A DNA stretch of 64,000 nucleotides from Alphaproteobacteria bacterium (GCA_900768875.1 CAAGEP010000016.1:62001-126000), one strand, 5' to 3'. Positions 52,267-61,563 are shown, counted from the first letter of the stretch. Numbers and translations are program-made. Notes: generated from the sequence alone by a model not told the origin.

Positions 52267-53031
52267 ATGAAAAATCCGCAGCATATTTTAATCACGGGCG
52301 CATCCAGCGGCATCGGCGAAGCTTTGGCGATTCATTACGCCGCAAAGGACACGGTTTTGTTCTTGTGCGGACGAAACGCCGACCGCGTTCAAGCCGTCAA
52401 ACAGGCGTGCGAAGCCAAAGGCGCGGTCGTTTACGCCGAACAAATCGACGTTACCGACGAAAAGCAAACAGCGGATTGGATAACGCGCTGCGACGAAACC
52501 GCGCCGCTGGATTTGGTTATCGCCAACGCGGGCGTTTCGGCGGGACCGGGGGACGGAAACATCGAATCGGCAAAAACAACCCGCTTGATTTTCGCCGTCA
52601 ACGTCAACGGCGTTTTAAACACCGTCCTGCCCGCTTTGGAACGAATGAAACCCCGCCGCAAAGGACAAATCGCGATGACCAGCTCGCTGGCGGGATACCG
52701 CGGACTGCCGTCAGCCCCCGCCTATTCGGGATCGAAAAACGCCGTGCGCGCATGGGGCGAAGCTCTGCGCGGGGCAATGAAGCCCGAAGGATTGGAAATC
52801 AACGTAATATGCCCCGGATTCGTCAAATCGCGCATTACGGCGAAAAACAAATTTCCCATGCCGTTTTTGATGGAAGCGCCGCGCGCCGCCGACATCATCG
52901 CCAAGGGATTGGCAAAAAACAAAGGGCGGATTACTTTCCCGCCCCTGCTTGCGCTTTCCGTCTGGCTGATGAGCTGTCTGCCTGCGCCGATAGCGGAAAT
53001 CCTGTTGTCGAAACTGCCCAAAAAGGCTTAG
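52267..53031 (+). CDS. Short-chain dehydrogenase/reductase
   Basis: NAD(P)-dependent oxidoreductase of 254 residues. Cofactor loop ITGASSGIGEALA, NAG motif VIANAGVSA, catalytic Ser in MTSSLAGY and the Tyr-Lys pair in YSGSKNAVRAW. The C-terminal hydrophobic stretch (LLALSVWLMSCLPAPI) suggests membrane association, as in lipid-modifying SDRs. Substrate unknown. Stop overlaps the next convergent gene by four bases. Confidence 0.92.
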   Translation: MKNPQHILITGASSGIGEALAIHYAAKDTVLFLCGRNADRVQAVKQACEAKGAVVYAEQIDVTDEKQTADWITRCDETAPLDLVIANAGVSAGPGDGNIESAKTTRLIFAVNVNGVLNTVLPALERMKPRRKGQIAMTSSLAGYRGLPSAPAYSGSKNAVRAWGEALRGAMKPEGLEINVICPGFVKSRITAKNKFPMPFLMEAPRAADIIAKGLAKNKGRITFPPLLALSVWLMSCLPAPIAEILLSKLPKKA

Positions 53032-53474
53032 TCGTCAATCAAAACGCCCCACGGATAAATGCGGCGCAAATCCTGATACTCATGGGGCATTTTGGCATAA
53101 GCCGCATCCAGTTCGCCGCCGAACACGTCGAAATCAATATTGTCGTCAACCTCGAATTCGTCCAACAGTGCGAACAACAGATATTCGGCAAAGATTTTAC
53201 CTACTTTGGCTTTGTCAATCGCGCCGAACAGTTTGAATTCGGACAGCAGGTATTGCTTGTATTCCTTCAGATTTTCCAACGATTTCAAACGGGTCGCCAG
53301 CAACGGATCCATGTCCTTGCGCACCTGCAAAGCGGTATCCACCATGGCGTTGACACGCATCGTGCGTTCTTCGTCCTCGGACACGTCATCCCCTTTCGCA
53401 TCCATTTCGTTGATAAGGTTTTCTTCGTACATATCAATGAATTCCTGACGAACGGGATTGTTTTCAGCAGTCAT
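53028..53474 (-). CDS. Conserved-looking helical protein, unknown
   Basis: Protein of 148 residues, strongly acidic and helical, without signal peptide or membrane helix. I use the ATG at 53474; the GTG nine bases before it belongs to the ribosome site GAGGTG. A FAEYLLFALLDEFEVDDNIDFDVF stretch resembles no family I know. Lone gene between the SDR and the IalB-like protein. Confidence 0.65.
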   Translation of the reverse strand: MTAENNPVRQEFIDMYEENLINEMDAKGDDVSEDEERTMRVNAMVDTALQVRKDMDPLLATRLKSLENLKEYKQYLLSEFKLFGAIDKAKVGKIFAEYLLFALLDEFEVDDNIDFDVFGGELDAAYAKMPHEYQDLRRIYPWGVLIDD

Positions 53475-53532
53475 TGTTTTCACCTCTTGATTCGATTCTT
53501 AACGGAAGTGTAGCACTTCCCCGCGTCGGTTG

Positions 53533-54069
53533 CTATTCATTTTTTCCGGCGGGCTGACGGCACAGGCGGTTAATCGCCTCCATCGCGTTGTTAAAGCCTT
53601 TGAGCGAAAAAACATCGTGTGTTTCAATGCCTTGAACGGTCACCCCTTTGACCGTCAATCGAACGCCCGTATTCATCGCGCGGGCGATTTCCGCGTCGGT
53701 TTTCATATTTTTAGCCCAAGCGGTGTCTTCGCTGGTAAACAAATCGGCTTTGACTTTTCCGACACGCAAAATCGCTTCGGAACGCGGCATGAACGTATAG
53801 CCCGCCACAAAAGTCACCGTATCGTAGATTTCTTCGTTCGGACGGTTGGAAATCAGCAAAAACACATCGCCTCGGCGCGTATATTCGCCCGTCGACCGCA
53901 AAGGCATCGACGACACAAAGCACACTTTGTCCTTTTTAGAGGTGTAAATATACGCGTTCCAATCGTCAAACACGCCGATATGCTGAACTTTTTGCGCATC
54001 AATCAACACTTCGGCTTTTGCGTCGAAACAAATCAGCACGGACAACAAAAACAAAATCTTTTTCAGCAA
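53533..54069 (-). CDS. Invasion-associated locus B (IalB) family protein
   Basis: Exported protein of 178 residues, starting at a TTG with AAGGAG upstream. Signal peptide about 1-19 (ends DAKA). The mature part matches the alphaproteobacterial IalB pattern: DDWNAYIYTSKKDKVCFVSS, RRGDVFLLISNRP, FVAGYTFM, DTAWAKN and a final FSLKGFNNAM. The family is named for a Bartonella invasion protein, but most members are in free-living bacteria, so invasion is not implied. Confidence 0.82.
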   Translation of the reverse strand: MLKKILFLLSVLICFDAKAEVLIDAQKVQHIGVFDDWNAYIYTSKKDKVCFVSSMPLRSTGEYTRRGDVFLLISNRPNEEIYDTVTFVAGYTFMPRSEAILRVGKVKADLFTSEDTAWAKNMKTDAEIARAMNTGVRLTVKGVTVQGIETHDVFSLKGFNNAMEAINRLCRQPAGKNE

Positions 54070-54082
54070 AGGACTTTTCTCC

Positions 54083-54679
54083 TTATTTATTCAGCAGTCC
54101 CGTCGACTGCGTAAACGAAAACGGCTTTGACAGCAGATTATAACGTTCCGTCCAAAACGGCAAGCATTCTTGCCCGTCCGGCGAAAGCACCGCCTTTTTT
54201 TTGGCGAAACGGGGCAAGCGTGCAATGACGGATTCGCCGGCGCATGCGACGGATCGGGCGTCCGTAATCAGCAAGGATGCCAATTTTCCCGCTTTCGGCA
54301 TATCATCCAACGTCAGGAAATAAGGGACGCGATACATTTTGGCGGCATTGCCCCACATCATCAGCGATTCCAAATCAAAGCAATGCATTGCTTGAATTTT
54401 ATGCGTTCTGAAACAAGTGAACTGTCCCAAAGTGGTCGTCATCAAAATAAACAGCGCCTTGAAATAAAAATCGTTCGGATAAACCTGTTTTGCGACGGGA
54501 ACGACCTCGAATCCCAAGCGTTCCTTTTTCAGCAGTTTTGATATTTTTCCCTCTTTGTCGACGACGCAAAGCGGATTGACTTCGCCCGATTTTTGCAAAG
54601 CTTTTATCATTGCGACCTTTTCCGCCGTCGATTCGTTGAAAGTTTCTTCGGTAAAGGGATACAGGATTGTTTGAGCCAT
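54083..54679 (-). CDS. Truncated glycosyltransferase-4-like protein
   Basis: Protein of 198 residues resembling only the N-terminal Rossmann half of a GT-B (GT4) glycosyltransferase: HKIQAMHCFDLESLMMWGNAAKMYRVPYFLTLDD and a following SVACAGESVIARLPRF, the usual link into the second domain. The nucleotide-sugar-binding C-terminal half is missing; the frame ends cleanly and the IalB gene begins 13 bases later. It has a proper start (AAAGGA) 3 bases after rsmB. Either a decayed gene or a half-domain protein. Confidence 0.6.
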   Translation of the reverse strand: MAQTILYPFTEETFNESTAEKVAMIKALQKSGEVNPLCVVDKEGKISKLLKKERLGFEVVPVAKQVYPNDFYFKALFILMTTTLGQFTCFRTHKIQAMHCFDLESLMMWGNAAKMYRVPYFLTLDDMPKAGKLASLLITDARSVACAGESVIARLPRFAKKKAVLSPDGQECLPFWTERYNLLSKPFSFTQSTGLLNK

Positions 54680-54682
54680 TTT

Positions 54683-55987
54683 TTATCCTTTGCGTTTCAA
54701 GCGGGCGGCGAAAAATCCGTCGCACCCGCCGCTTTGTTCGTAAAAATACGGCAAAACCGTCAAATCGCCCGTTTTTGAAATCATTTCCGCGGGAACCTCG
54801 CTCGTCAAAGGCAAGCGTTCGGCAAGCCCCGCATTGACAACCCCGTCGATTAACGCCCGCCCCTCGGACGGTAAAACGGAACAGACGCAATACACCAAAA
54901 CGCCGTCGGGCTTCAGCAAAGTCAGCATTGTTTCCAACAGCTCTTTTTGCGTTTTGTTCAGCCGTTCGACATCGGCGGGCGTTCTGTGGCACACCACATC
55001 GGGATGGCGGCGCAAAGTCCCCGTCGCGGAACACGGCGCGTCCAGCAAAATCGCGTCAAAGCTTGCCTTTTGTTCCTTTTCCGCCCATACGCGCGCATCC
55101 GAAACAACGACTTTGGCAGGCAGTTTCAGCCTGTCCAAGTTTTCTTTCAGCCGTTTGACGCGGTTTGCGGAAACATCGACGGCGACGACATCCGCGCCGC
55201 CCAAAACCATTTGCGCCGTTTTTCCGCCGGGGGCTGCGCACACGTCGGCGGCTTTTTTACCCCGCAAATCACCGAACAGCGTCGCGGGCAAAGCGGCGGA
55301 CAAATCCTGCACCCACCACGCGCCGTCTTCAAACCCCGCCAAAGCGGGAACGGAAGCGGATTTTTCGCGCCGCAAAGTCCCCGTCGGCATAACAACCGCC
55401 TCCAGCTTTTCCGCCCATTCAGGGGCATCGCCTTTGACCGTAAAGTCCAGCGGCGCCTCCTCCAGTCCCGCCAAAGAGATTTTTTGGGCGACATCTTTGC
55501 CGTATTCCGCGCTCCATTGATTGAACAGCCAATCGGGAACATTCAGCGCGGCGGGATTTTGGGCGGCGGCGATTTCATCCCCGTCGCGCGCGACTTTGCG
55601 TAAAACGGCGTTGACCAGTCCCGCAAAGCCTTTGAACAGCCCGCCTTTGACCAAAGAAACCGCGGTTGAAACGGCGGCGTGCGGCGGCGTGTTCAAAAAA
55701 ACAATCTGTGCGGCGGCAATGCGTAAAACATCCGTTACATACGCCGCCTTGTCAGGCAAAGGCTTGCTCAAAAAACGCCTCAGCAAATCGTCAATCTGCC
55801 CCAAGCGGCGCAAAGCCGTCGTCGCCAGCAGACGCACAAAAGTCCTGTCCCGAACATCCAAAGGCGCGGTTTTGTCCTGCCTGTCCATCAAAGCGGCGAA
55901 TTCTTCCTCCAGCCCTTTTCCTTTGCGCACAACGGCGGACAACAGCTCGACGGCAAGGGCGCGTGTTAAAAAGTCGGGCGTTTTCAT
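54683..55987 (-). CDS. rsmB: 16S rRNA m5C967 methyltransferase RsmB
   Basis: Enzyme of 434 residues. N-terminal NusB-like RNA-binding domain (ALAVELLSAVV, FVRLLATTALRRLG), then a SAM methyltransferase domain with VCAAPGGKTAQM, the catalytic DAPCSATGTLRRHPD and the second Cys in YCVCSVLPSEG. Start overlaps the upstream membrane-protein gene by four bases. Confidence 0.94.
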   Translation of the reverse strand: MKTPDFLTRALAVELLSAVVRKGKGLEEEFAALMDRQDKTAPLDVRDRTFVRLLATTALRRLGQIDDLLRRFLSKPLPDKAAYVTDVLRIAAAQIVFLNTPPHAAVSTAVSLVKGGLFKGFAGLVNAVLRKVARDGDEIAAAQNPAALNVPDWLFNQWSAEYGKDVAQKISLAGLEEAPLDFTVKGDAPEWAEKLEAVVMPTGTLRREKSASVPALAGFEDGAWWVQDLSAALPATLFGDLRGKKAADVCAAPGGKTAQMVLGGADVVAVDVSANRVKRLKENLDRLKLPAKVVVSDARVWAEKEQKASFDAILLDAPCSATGTLRRHPDVVCHRTPADVERLNKTQKELLETMLTLLKPDGVLVYCVCSVLPSEGRALIDGVVNAGLAERLPLTSEVPAEMISKTGDLTVLPYFYEQSGGCDGFFAARLKRKG

Positions 55988-57117
55988 TTTTTATCGGAAT
56001 CCTTGTATTTTTCTTTCAAAGCCGCGTACGCTTCATTGGTTTCGCTCCAACCTTTGCGGGCATCCGCACCGATTTGTCTGAACAATCCCCGCACAGTCGT
56101 TTTGCCCGCATCGGGATTAGCAATGCCGATTGCGAATTTAGCGTACAGCACAATGGCAATCACCACCATTTGCGGCTGAATGTAAGCTCTGTCCAGAGTC
56201 AGCAAAACCATTGCGCCGAACAACAGATTGCGCCGCAATATAAAGCCCGCAATCCTGTCCATCGGAAAACCGCGGGCTTCCAACAGTTCGTAAAAAAAGA
56301 CGGGGACGCGATTTTCCCTGCGTCTGAATAAATTTTTAACAAATCGCCCCGCGCCGAAAAACAGTTCAAACAGCGGGTACGACAACAGCAGAGCGGCACA
56401 TCCGCCCAATCCTTTTTCCGCCAGCTGGAAACACATTCCCGTTACAGCGACGTTAAGCACGTTTTCCAGCGGCTTTTTCAGCGAAACATCAACCTTGTAC
56501 AAGACGGCCAGACAATACATCGCCGCCGTCAAAGGCAGAAAAATACCGCCGAATTCCGTCAAAGCGCGGGGGGCGCGAGTTAAAAACAATGCCGCGAAAA
56601 ACGTCGCTCCGATAAAAAAGGCCTGCGCGCAAACCAAGCCGCCGCGCTTGCCGCCAAATCCGCATTGCTTGAACAAAATCATCCAAACAGCCGCCGCCCC
56701 GACTTTGACAACGGGAAGCGGCGCCGGAATTTTTTGAAAAACCGGCCACGCAGGCAACATGAACACCGCCGACACCAACGCCCCGAATTCCAGCAAAAAA
56801 GCCGCTTTCCGCCCCAATGCGGACGAACGGGGAATAAAGCCCGCCAACGCAAAAAACAACATCAAAACGCCAAACACGTTGCCGTTGACGCTTTCATACG
56901 GAACCTTGTCGGGCGCCAAAAAGAACAGCCCTGCCGCCGCCGCAAAAAAACATACGCCCTGCACCGAATTCAAATACGGCACTTCCCGCATTTCATCCCC
57001 CGCGATGGGACCGCTCAAATACTCGGATCGCCGTTTCAGAACGAACAAACACAGCAGCACTGCAAAATCAACAACAAACAGCCCAATTATGAAAAACAAA
57101 TAAACCGTATTCGACAT
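55984..57117 (-). CDS. Polytopic membrane protein, unknown
   Basis: Protein of 377 residues with about nine membrane helices and a cytosolic C-terminal tail (ADARKGWSETNEAYAALKEKYKDSDKK). A charged loop near 270-285 (LFRRRENRVPVFFYELLEARG) resembles the loop of MraY/WecA-type prenyl-phosphate sugar transferases, but I cannot confirm the Asp motifs. Coupled to rsmB by a four-base overlap. Confidence 0.6.
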   Translation of the reverse strand: MSNTVYLFFIIGLFVVDFAVLLCLFVLKRRSEYLSGPIAGDEMREVPYLNSVQGVCFFAAAAGLFFLAPDKVPYESVNGNVFGVLMLFFALAGFIPRSSALGRKAAFLLEFGALVSAVFMLPAWPVFQKIPAPLPVVKVGAAAVWMILFKQCGFGGKRGGLVCAQAFFIGATFFAALFLTRAPRALTEFGGIFLPLTAAMYCLAVLYKVDVSLKKPLENVLNVAVTGMCFQLAEKGLGGCAALLLSYPLFELFFGAGRFVKNLFRRRENRVPVFFYELLEARGFPMDRIAGFILRRNLLFGAMVLLTLDRAYIQPQMVVIAIVLYAKFAIGIANPDAGKTTVRGLFRQIGADARKGWSETNEAYAALKEKYKDSDKK

Positions 57118-57149
57118 TTTTTCCCGCCGTCAGCAAATTTTAAACGGAA

Positions 57150-57629
57150 TTATAGCAGACAAAACACGCGGACGATAGAGCATTTTTCTTTTGTTTTTTG
57201 AATAATTTGTGTCCGCCGCGATTCAACGCCGTACCCCGCTTTGCGAAAAGCGGCAAGCGATGCCTTGTTCGTTTCGCGGATATCGGCAATCAAGCGGGAA
57301 AAGCCGTTGTCGCGGGCATAGTTTTTGACCAGCCCCAAAGCTTCCGTCCCTATGCCCAGCCCCCTGAATTCGGGGGCGATGTTGATGACGATTTCCAGCC
57401 CGCCCTCGCCCGCCGCGTCGAAACGGATAAAGCCCGCAAAGTCCGCCCCGTCCTTGACGAACACGGGACAAAGCGCGTCGAAATAACATTCGGAAAATTC
57501 CAACTGAAACGAATCCCAAGTCTTGGGCAGTCTGACTTCGGACGATTCGATTGTGTGCGCGTCATTTCGCCATTGAAAAGCGATTTTCGCGTCGCGTTTT
57601 GTATTTTCGCATTGCTCCAACGTAATCAT
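57150..57629 (-). CDS. GNAT-family N-acetyltransferase
   Basis: Protein of 159 residues. Acetyl-CoA loop APEFRGLGIGTEALGLVKNYA (RxxGxG/A) and the following FSRLIADIRETNKASLAAFRKAGY are typical of the GNAT fold. Could be a RimJ-like protein or small-molecule acetyltransferase. Ribosome site is weak. Divergent from cca with only 30 bases between starts. Confidence 0.88.
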   Translation of the reverse strand: MITLEQCENTKRDAKIAFQWRNDAHTIESSEVRLPKTWDSFQLEFSECYFDALCPVFVKDGADFAGFIRFDAAGEGGLEIVINIAPEFRGLGIGTEALGLVKNYARDNGFSRLIADIRETNKASLAAFRKAGYGVESRRTQIIQKTKEKCSIVRVFCLL

Positions 57630-57659
57630 ACCGCTATTTTAAAAAACGGAGACGTCGAA

Positions 57660-58805
57660 ATGCAACTGCAAAATCCGTTCTGGCAAAAATCGAAAGCATT
57701 GAAAGCCCTGTTTGAAAAACTGAACGGGCAAGCGCGCTTTGTCGGCGGCACCGTGCGCGATTGCCTGCTTGGGAAAACGCCCGCCGACATCGATTTGGCA
57801 ACTCCGTTTACCCCCGAACAAACGGCGGCTTTGTTGAAAGAATACACCGTCATTCCGACGGGATTGGCGTTCGGAACGCAAACCGTTTTGATTGACGACG
57901 ACCGTTTCAAAAGCGTTGAAATCACCGCTTTGCGCCAAGACGTCGCCCCCGACGGCAGACGGACGACCGTCGCTTTTTCCGCGGATTGGGAAACCGACGC
58001 CGCGCGCCGCGACTTTACAATCAACGCCCTGTCCGCCGATTTCGACGGCAGAGTGTTTGATTACTTCGGCGGAATCGATGATTTACGAAACGGCATAGTG
58101 CGTTTTATCGGACGCCCAGAAGCCCGCATCGCCGAAGACTACCTGCGGATTTTACGTTATTTCCGCTTTCTGGCGCGTTTTTCAAAGCATCCCGCCGACG
58201 CAGGCGTTCTGGCGGTTTGCGAACGGCTTTCCGCCGGATTGGACAAAGTTTCCCCCGAACGCGCCTGCGAAGAAATCCGCAAAATTTTAAACTGCCGCAA
58301 AGCGGGAATAGCCCTGCGCGCCATGAAGCAAGCCGGAATTTTGTCCCGCTGGTTTCCCGAGGCCGATTTGGACACATTCGACCGCCTGAGCACGGATTGC
58401 CCCGCCGCGCGATGGAGCATTTTGGGAAAATCGCCGCTTTACCGTTATTTGCCGCGCGAATCAAAGCGGCGGCTTGCCCTGTTTTTGCCCGCCGCCGAAA
58501 CACCGTTTGAAGCCGCTTTTCTGTTGCGAAACAATCCTTTGAAAGACGCGGCTTTGAAAGTGCTGGACGCGCGTTTTCCCGAAGCAGGCTTGCTTGCGGC
58601 GAGAAACATCATCGTTCCGCCTTACCCGATTTCAGGCAAAGATTTGACGTTTCTGCCCAAACGCTTCATCGGCAAAGCGCTGACCGCCGCGCAAGATTTT
58701 TGGATAAAAAAACAGGGCGTACCCGACAAAGCCGCCCTGCTTGAGGTCGTCAAGAACCTTAATTTTGAAACGAATTCGGATCAATCCAATCGCCGAAGCG
58801 GGTGA
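57660..58805 (+). CDS. cca: CCA tRNA nucleotidyltransferase / poly(A) polymerase family
   Basis: Class II nucleotidyltransferase of 381 residues adding CCA to tRNA 3' ends. The catalytic motif FVGGTVRDCLLGKTPADIDLAT (DxD), ETDAARRDFTINAL and RIAEDYLRILRYFRFLARF match the family. GGAG lies upstream of the ATG at 57660; the long frame upstream overlaps the GNAT gene and is not real. Its last 47 bases overlap dnaB tail-to-tail. Confidence 0.92.
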   Translation: MQLQNPFWQKSKALKALFEKLNGQARFVGGTVRDCLLGKTPADIDLATPFTPEQTAALLKEYTVIPTGLAFGTQTVLIDDDRFKSVEITALRQDVAPDGRRTTVAFSADWETDAARRDFTINALSADFDGRVFDYFGGIDDLRNGIVRFIGRPEARIAEDYLRILRYFRFLARFSKHPADAGVLAVCERLSAGLDKVSPERACEEIRKILNCRKAGIALRAMKQAGILSRWFPEADLDTFDRLSTDCPAARWSILGKSPLYRYLPRESKRRLALFLPAAETPFEAAFLLRNNPLKDAALKVLDARFPEAGLLAARNIIVPPYPISGKDLTFLPKRFIGKALTAAQDFWIKKQGVPDKAALLEVVKNLNFETNSDQSNRRSG

Positions 58806-60234
58806 ACTGCCCTTCAAACGACAAATCGACCGTTCCCAGCGATCCGTGACGCTGTTTGGCAATAATCAGTTCTGCTTTCTTTTCCTTGTCAATCAAATCG
58901 CGCTCCCACTTTTTGATGCGTTCGGCGAACTTGTCTTCGGATTCGTTGGCGTGCTGTACGGGGCTGGAGCTTTTCAGATAGTAATGTTCGCGGAACACGA
59001 ACAGCACGATGTCCGCGTCTTGTTCAATCGACCCCGAATCGCGCAAATCGGACAACAGCGGGCGTTTGTCGTCGCGCTGTTCGACTCCGCGGTTCAACTG
59101 GGACAACACCATAACGGGAACGTTTAAATCTTTCGCCATAATCTTGAGCTGACGGGTCGTTTCCGTCAGTGCCTGCACCATGTTGTTTTTAAAGGTTGAA
59201 CCCGACATGTCAATCAGTTGCAAATAGTCAATGACGACCAGCCCCAACCCTTTGGTCGAATCGCGCTTCAATCGGCGGCAGCGGTTGTGAATCGCGGCGA
59301 CCGTCAGCCCCGGCGTGTCGTCCACGAACAAAGGCACTTTTTCCAAATCCCCCGCAAAAGCGACCACGCGCTGAAATTCTTCCTGCGTAATTCTGCCGTT
59401 GCGCAGTTTGTCCGACGCGATTTGCGTTTCCATGGATAAAATACGCCCCGCCAGTTGGGACGCCGACATTTCCAATGAAAAGAACGCCACGCCCTTGCGT
59501 TCCTTGCCCGCATTGATATCGTCCAGAAAACACCGCGCCGAATTGAACGCCAAACACGTCGCAAACGCCGTTTTTCCCATACCGGGACGCCCTGCGACAA
59601 TCAGCAGGTCGGAATTGTGCAAACCGCCCATTTTCTTGTCAATATCGCGGAACCCCGTCGAAATCCCCGAAATGCCGTCGGGATTTTTGGCGGCTTCGGC
59701 GACTTCCTGCACGACCTCGGTCAAAGTTTCCGCAAATGTTTGCGGGCCACCGTCAATTTGTCCTTCCGTTCCCAGTTCGTACAGCCGTTTTTCCGCACGC
59801 CCCATCTGGACTTCGGCATCGTTGTCCATGTTGATTTTGAACGCGTCATTGACAATGTCCGTCCCCAAACCGATAAGCTGACGACGCAAATAGCGGTCAA
59901 AAATCAGCTTGGCGTAGTCTTCGGCATTGATAATCGCTACCGCAGAAGACGTCAGTTCCATCAAGTATTTAATGCCGCCGACTTCCTCCAGCAGCGGATT
60001 GTCCGCCAAATAGCCCTTCAGCGTAATCGGATCGGCGGAATGTCCGCGCGCGTGCAGGTTCAGAATCGCCTGATAGATTTCACCGTGAACGGGACTGGCG
60101 AAATGAAACGGCTTCAAGAATTCCGCAACTTTTTCCAAAGCGTGGTTGTTTGTCAAAATCGCGCCCAACAAAGCTTGTTCCGCTTCGATATTTTGCGGCG
60201 GCACCCGCTGTTCGGCCATTTCGGTCGTATCCAT
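58759..60234 (-). CDS. dnaB: Replicative DNA helicase DnaB
   Basis: Hexameric 5'-3' helicase of 491 residues at the replication fork. N-terminal domain PQNIEAEQALLGAIL, then RecA-like core with Walker A VAGRPGMGKTAFA, VVIDYLQLI (Walker B) and QLNRGVEQRDDKRP. I place the start at the ATG at 60234, eight bases after AAGGGA. No intein is present. Lies downstream of rplI in the usual rpsF-rpsR-rplI-dnaB order. Confidence 0.97.
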   Translation of the reverse strand: MDTTEMAEQRVPPQNIEAEQALLGAILTNNHALEKVAEFLKPFHFASPVHGEIYQAILNLHARGHSADPITLKGYLADNPLLEEVGGIKYLMELTSSAVAIINAEDYAKLIFDRYLRRQLIGLGTDIVNDAFKINMDNDAEVQMGRAEKRLYELGTEGQIDGGPQTFAETLTEVVQEVAEAAKNPDGISGISTGFRDIDKKMGGLHNSDLLIVAGRPGMGKTAFATCLAFNSARCFLDDINAGKERKGVAFFSLEMSASQLAGRILSMETQIASDKLRNGRITQEEFQRVVAFAGDLEKVPLFVDDTPGLTVAAIHNRCRRLKRDSTKGLGLVVIDYLQLIDMSGSTFKNNMVQALTETTRQLKIMAKDLNVPVMVLSQLNRGVEQRDDKRPLLSDLRDSGSIEQDADIVLFVFREHYYLKSSSPVQHANESEDKFAERIKKWERDLIDKEKKAELIIAKQRHGSLGTVDLSFEGQFTRFGDWIDPNSFQN

Positions 60235-60311
60235 TTCGTCAATCCCTTTGCAGTCAAAAAACAACGGCGGAGGTTTTCGCGCCCCCGCCGTTTAAAGCTT
60301 CAGCGAAGCGA

Positions 60312-60854
60312 TTAAGCTTCAGCCGCGACTTCCGCAACAACGGCTTCGGCGGCGGCAGCGGCTTCAGCGGCGGCCTTGGCCGCGGCTTTGGCGTTGCGTT
60401 CGGCTTCTTCCGCAGAGCGGGCGACCGCGACGGAAATCGTCTGGTCAACGTCGGGATGCAGAATAATGCGGACTTTGTAATCGCCGATTTCTTTGAACGG
60501 CTGGTCCAGAATGACCTGACGGCGTTCAATGGTGAATCCGGCATCACGAACGGCATCGCGGACATCGCGACCCGTAACGGAACCGTACAGCTGTCCGGTT
60601 TCGGCGGCCTGACGGATGATGACGACTTTCAAGCCGTTCATCTTTTCGGCGACCTGTTCGGCTTCCTGTTTGCGTTTCAGGTTGGCGGCTTCCAGCTGAA
60701 CCTTGCGGGATTCAAACAAAGCCAGATTTTCTTTGCTGGAACGCAAAGCTTTGGCTTGAGGCAACAAATAGTTGCGGGCATAACCCGGTTTCACTTTGAC
60801 GATATCGCCCATTTGTCCCAGACGTTCGATACGTTCGAGTAAGATAACTTCCAT
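60312..60854 (-). CDS. rplI: 50S ribosomal protein L9
   Basis: Ribosomal protein of 180 residues. N-terminal MEVILLERIERLGQMGDIVKVKPGYARNYLLPQ is the L9 signature, followed by the long helix and C-terminal domain. The last 35 residues are an extra Ala/Glu-rich tail beyond the usual length of about 150. GGGAG lies upstream. Confidence 0.97.
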   Translation of the reverse strand: MEVILLERIERLGQMGDIVKVKPGYARNYLLPQAKALRSSKENLALFESRKVQLEAANLKRKQEAEQVAEKMNGLKVVIIRQAAETGQLYGSVTGRDVRDAVRDAGFTIERRQVILDQPFKEIGDYKVRIILHPDVDQTISVAVARSAEEAERNAKAAAKAAAEAAAAAEAVVAEVAAEA

Positions 60855-60868
60855 TTCAAGCTCTCCCC

Positions 60869-61105
60869 TTAGTCCATAACGTAAGGCAACAAGCCCAAGA
60901 AGCGGGCGCGTTTAATCGCTTTTGCCAATTCGCGCTGTTTCTTGGCGGAAACGGCGGTGATGCGGCTGGGAACGATTTTGCCGCGTTCGGAAATGAAACG
61001 CTGCAACAATTTGATATCTTTATAGTCAATCTTCGGAGCGTCGGCTGCCGCAAACGGGCAAGCTTTACGACGGCGGAAGAACGGACGACGAGCTGTAGCT
61101 GCCAT
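60869..61105 (-). CDS. rpsR: 30S ribosomal protein S18
   Basis: Ribosomal protein of 78 residues: RRPFFRRRKACPFA, KIDYKDIKLLQRFISERGKI and LAKAIKRARFLGLLPYV. Its ATG overlaps the rpsF stop by one base (TAATG), coupling S18 to its partner S6. Confidence 0.98.
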   Translation of the reverse strand: MAATARRPFFRRRKACPFAAADAPKIDYKDIKLLQRFISERGKIVPSRITAVSAKKQRELAKAIKRARFLGLLPYVMD

Positions 61106-61488
61106 TAGAATTCCTCGCTTTCATCTTCAACATCGAATTTTTTGCCGCGGCCTTTGATTTCTTTGCCCTTGTTGGACAACATGGCGGACGGGCCTTCTTC
61201 CAATTCGTCAACGCGGACGGACAGGTAACGAATCACGTCTTCGTCAAAGCGCATTTGGCGTTCCAGTTCAATCAAAGCTTTCGCCGGAGCGTCGATGTTA
61301 AACAGAACATAATAACCTTTGCGGTTTTTGTTCATGCGGTAAGCCAAGGCGCGCAAGCCCCAGTTTTCTTTTTTCGTAACTTTGCCGCCGTTGGCCGTGA
61401 TGACGCCTTCAAAGCGTTCAATCAGCGCGTCAACCTGCGAAGCGGCAATATCCTGACGTGCGATAAACACGTTTTCGTATAAAGCCAT
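61105..61488 (-). CDS. rpsF: 30S ribosomal protein S6
   Basis: Ribosomal protein of 127 residues: ALYENVFIARQDIAASQVDAL, LAYRMNKNRKGYYVLFNID and EDVIRYLSVRVDE. AAGGAG before the ATG at 61488 fixes the start; the longer open frame upstream is leader sequence. The acidic C-terminal tail is usual for alphaproteobacterial S6. First gene of the rpsF-rpsR-rplI-dnaB run. Confidence 0.97.
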   Translation of the reverse strand: MALYENVFIARQDIAASQVDALIERFEGVITANGGKVTKKENWGLRALAYRMNKNRKGYYVLFNIDAPAKALIELERQMRFDEDVIRYLSVRVDELEEGPSAMLSNKGKEIKGRGKKFDVEDESEEF

Positions 61489-61563
61489 AAAAAATCTCCT
61501 TTTGGCTTCTCTCATTCCCTTTGTCCGACGACATTCACCGTGAATTCCGCCGCAAGGGACATA

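Noticed and set aside
52248..53513. 421-codon frame overlapping the SDR gene in another phase
   Set aside because: Arg-rich shadow; the SDR frame has all catalytic residues and a ribosome site.
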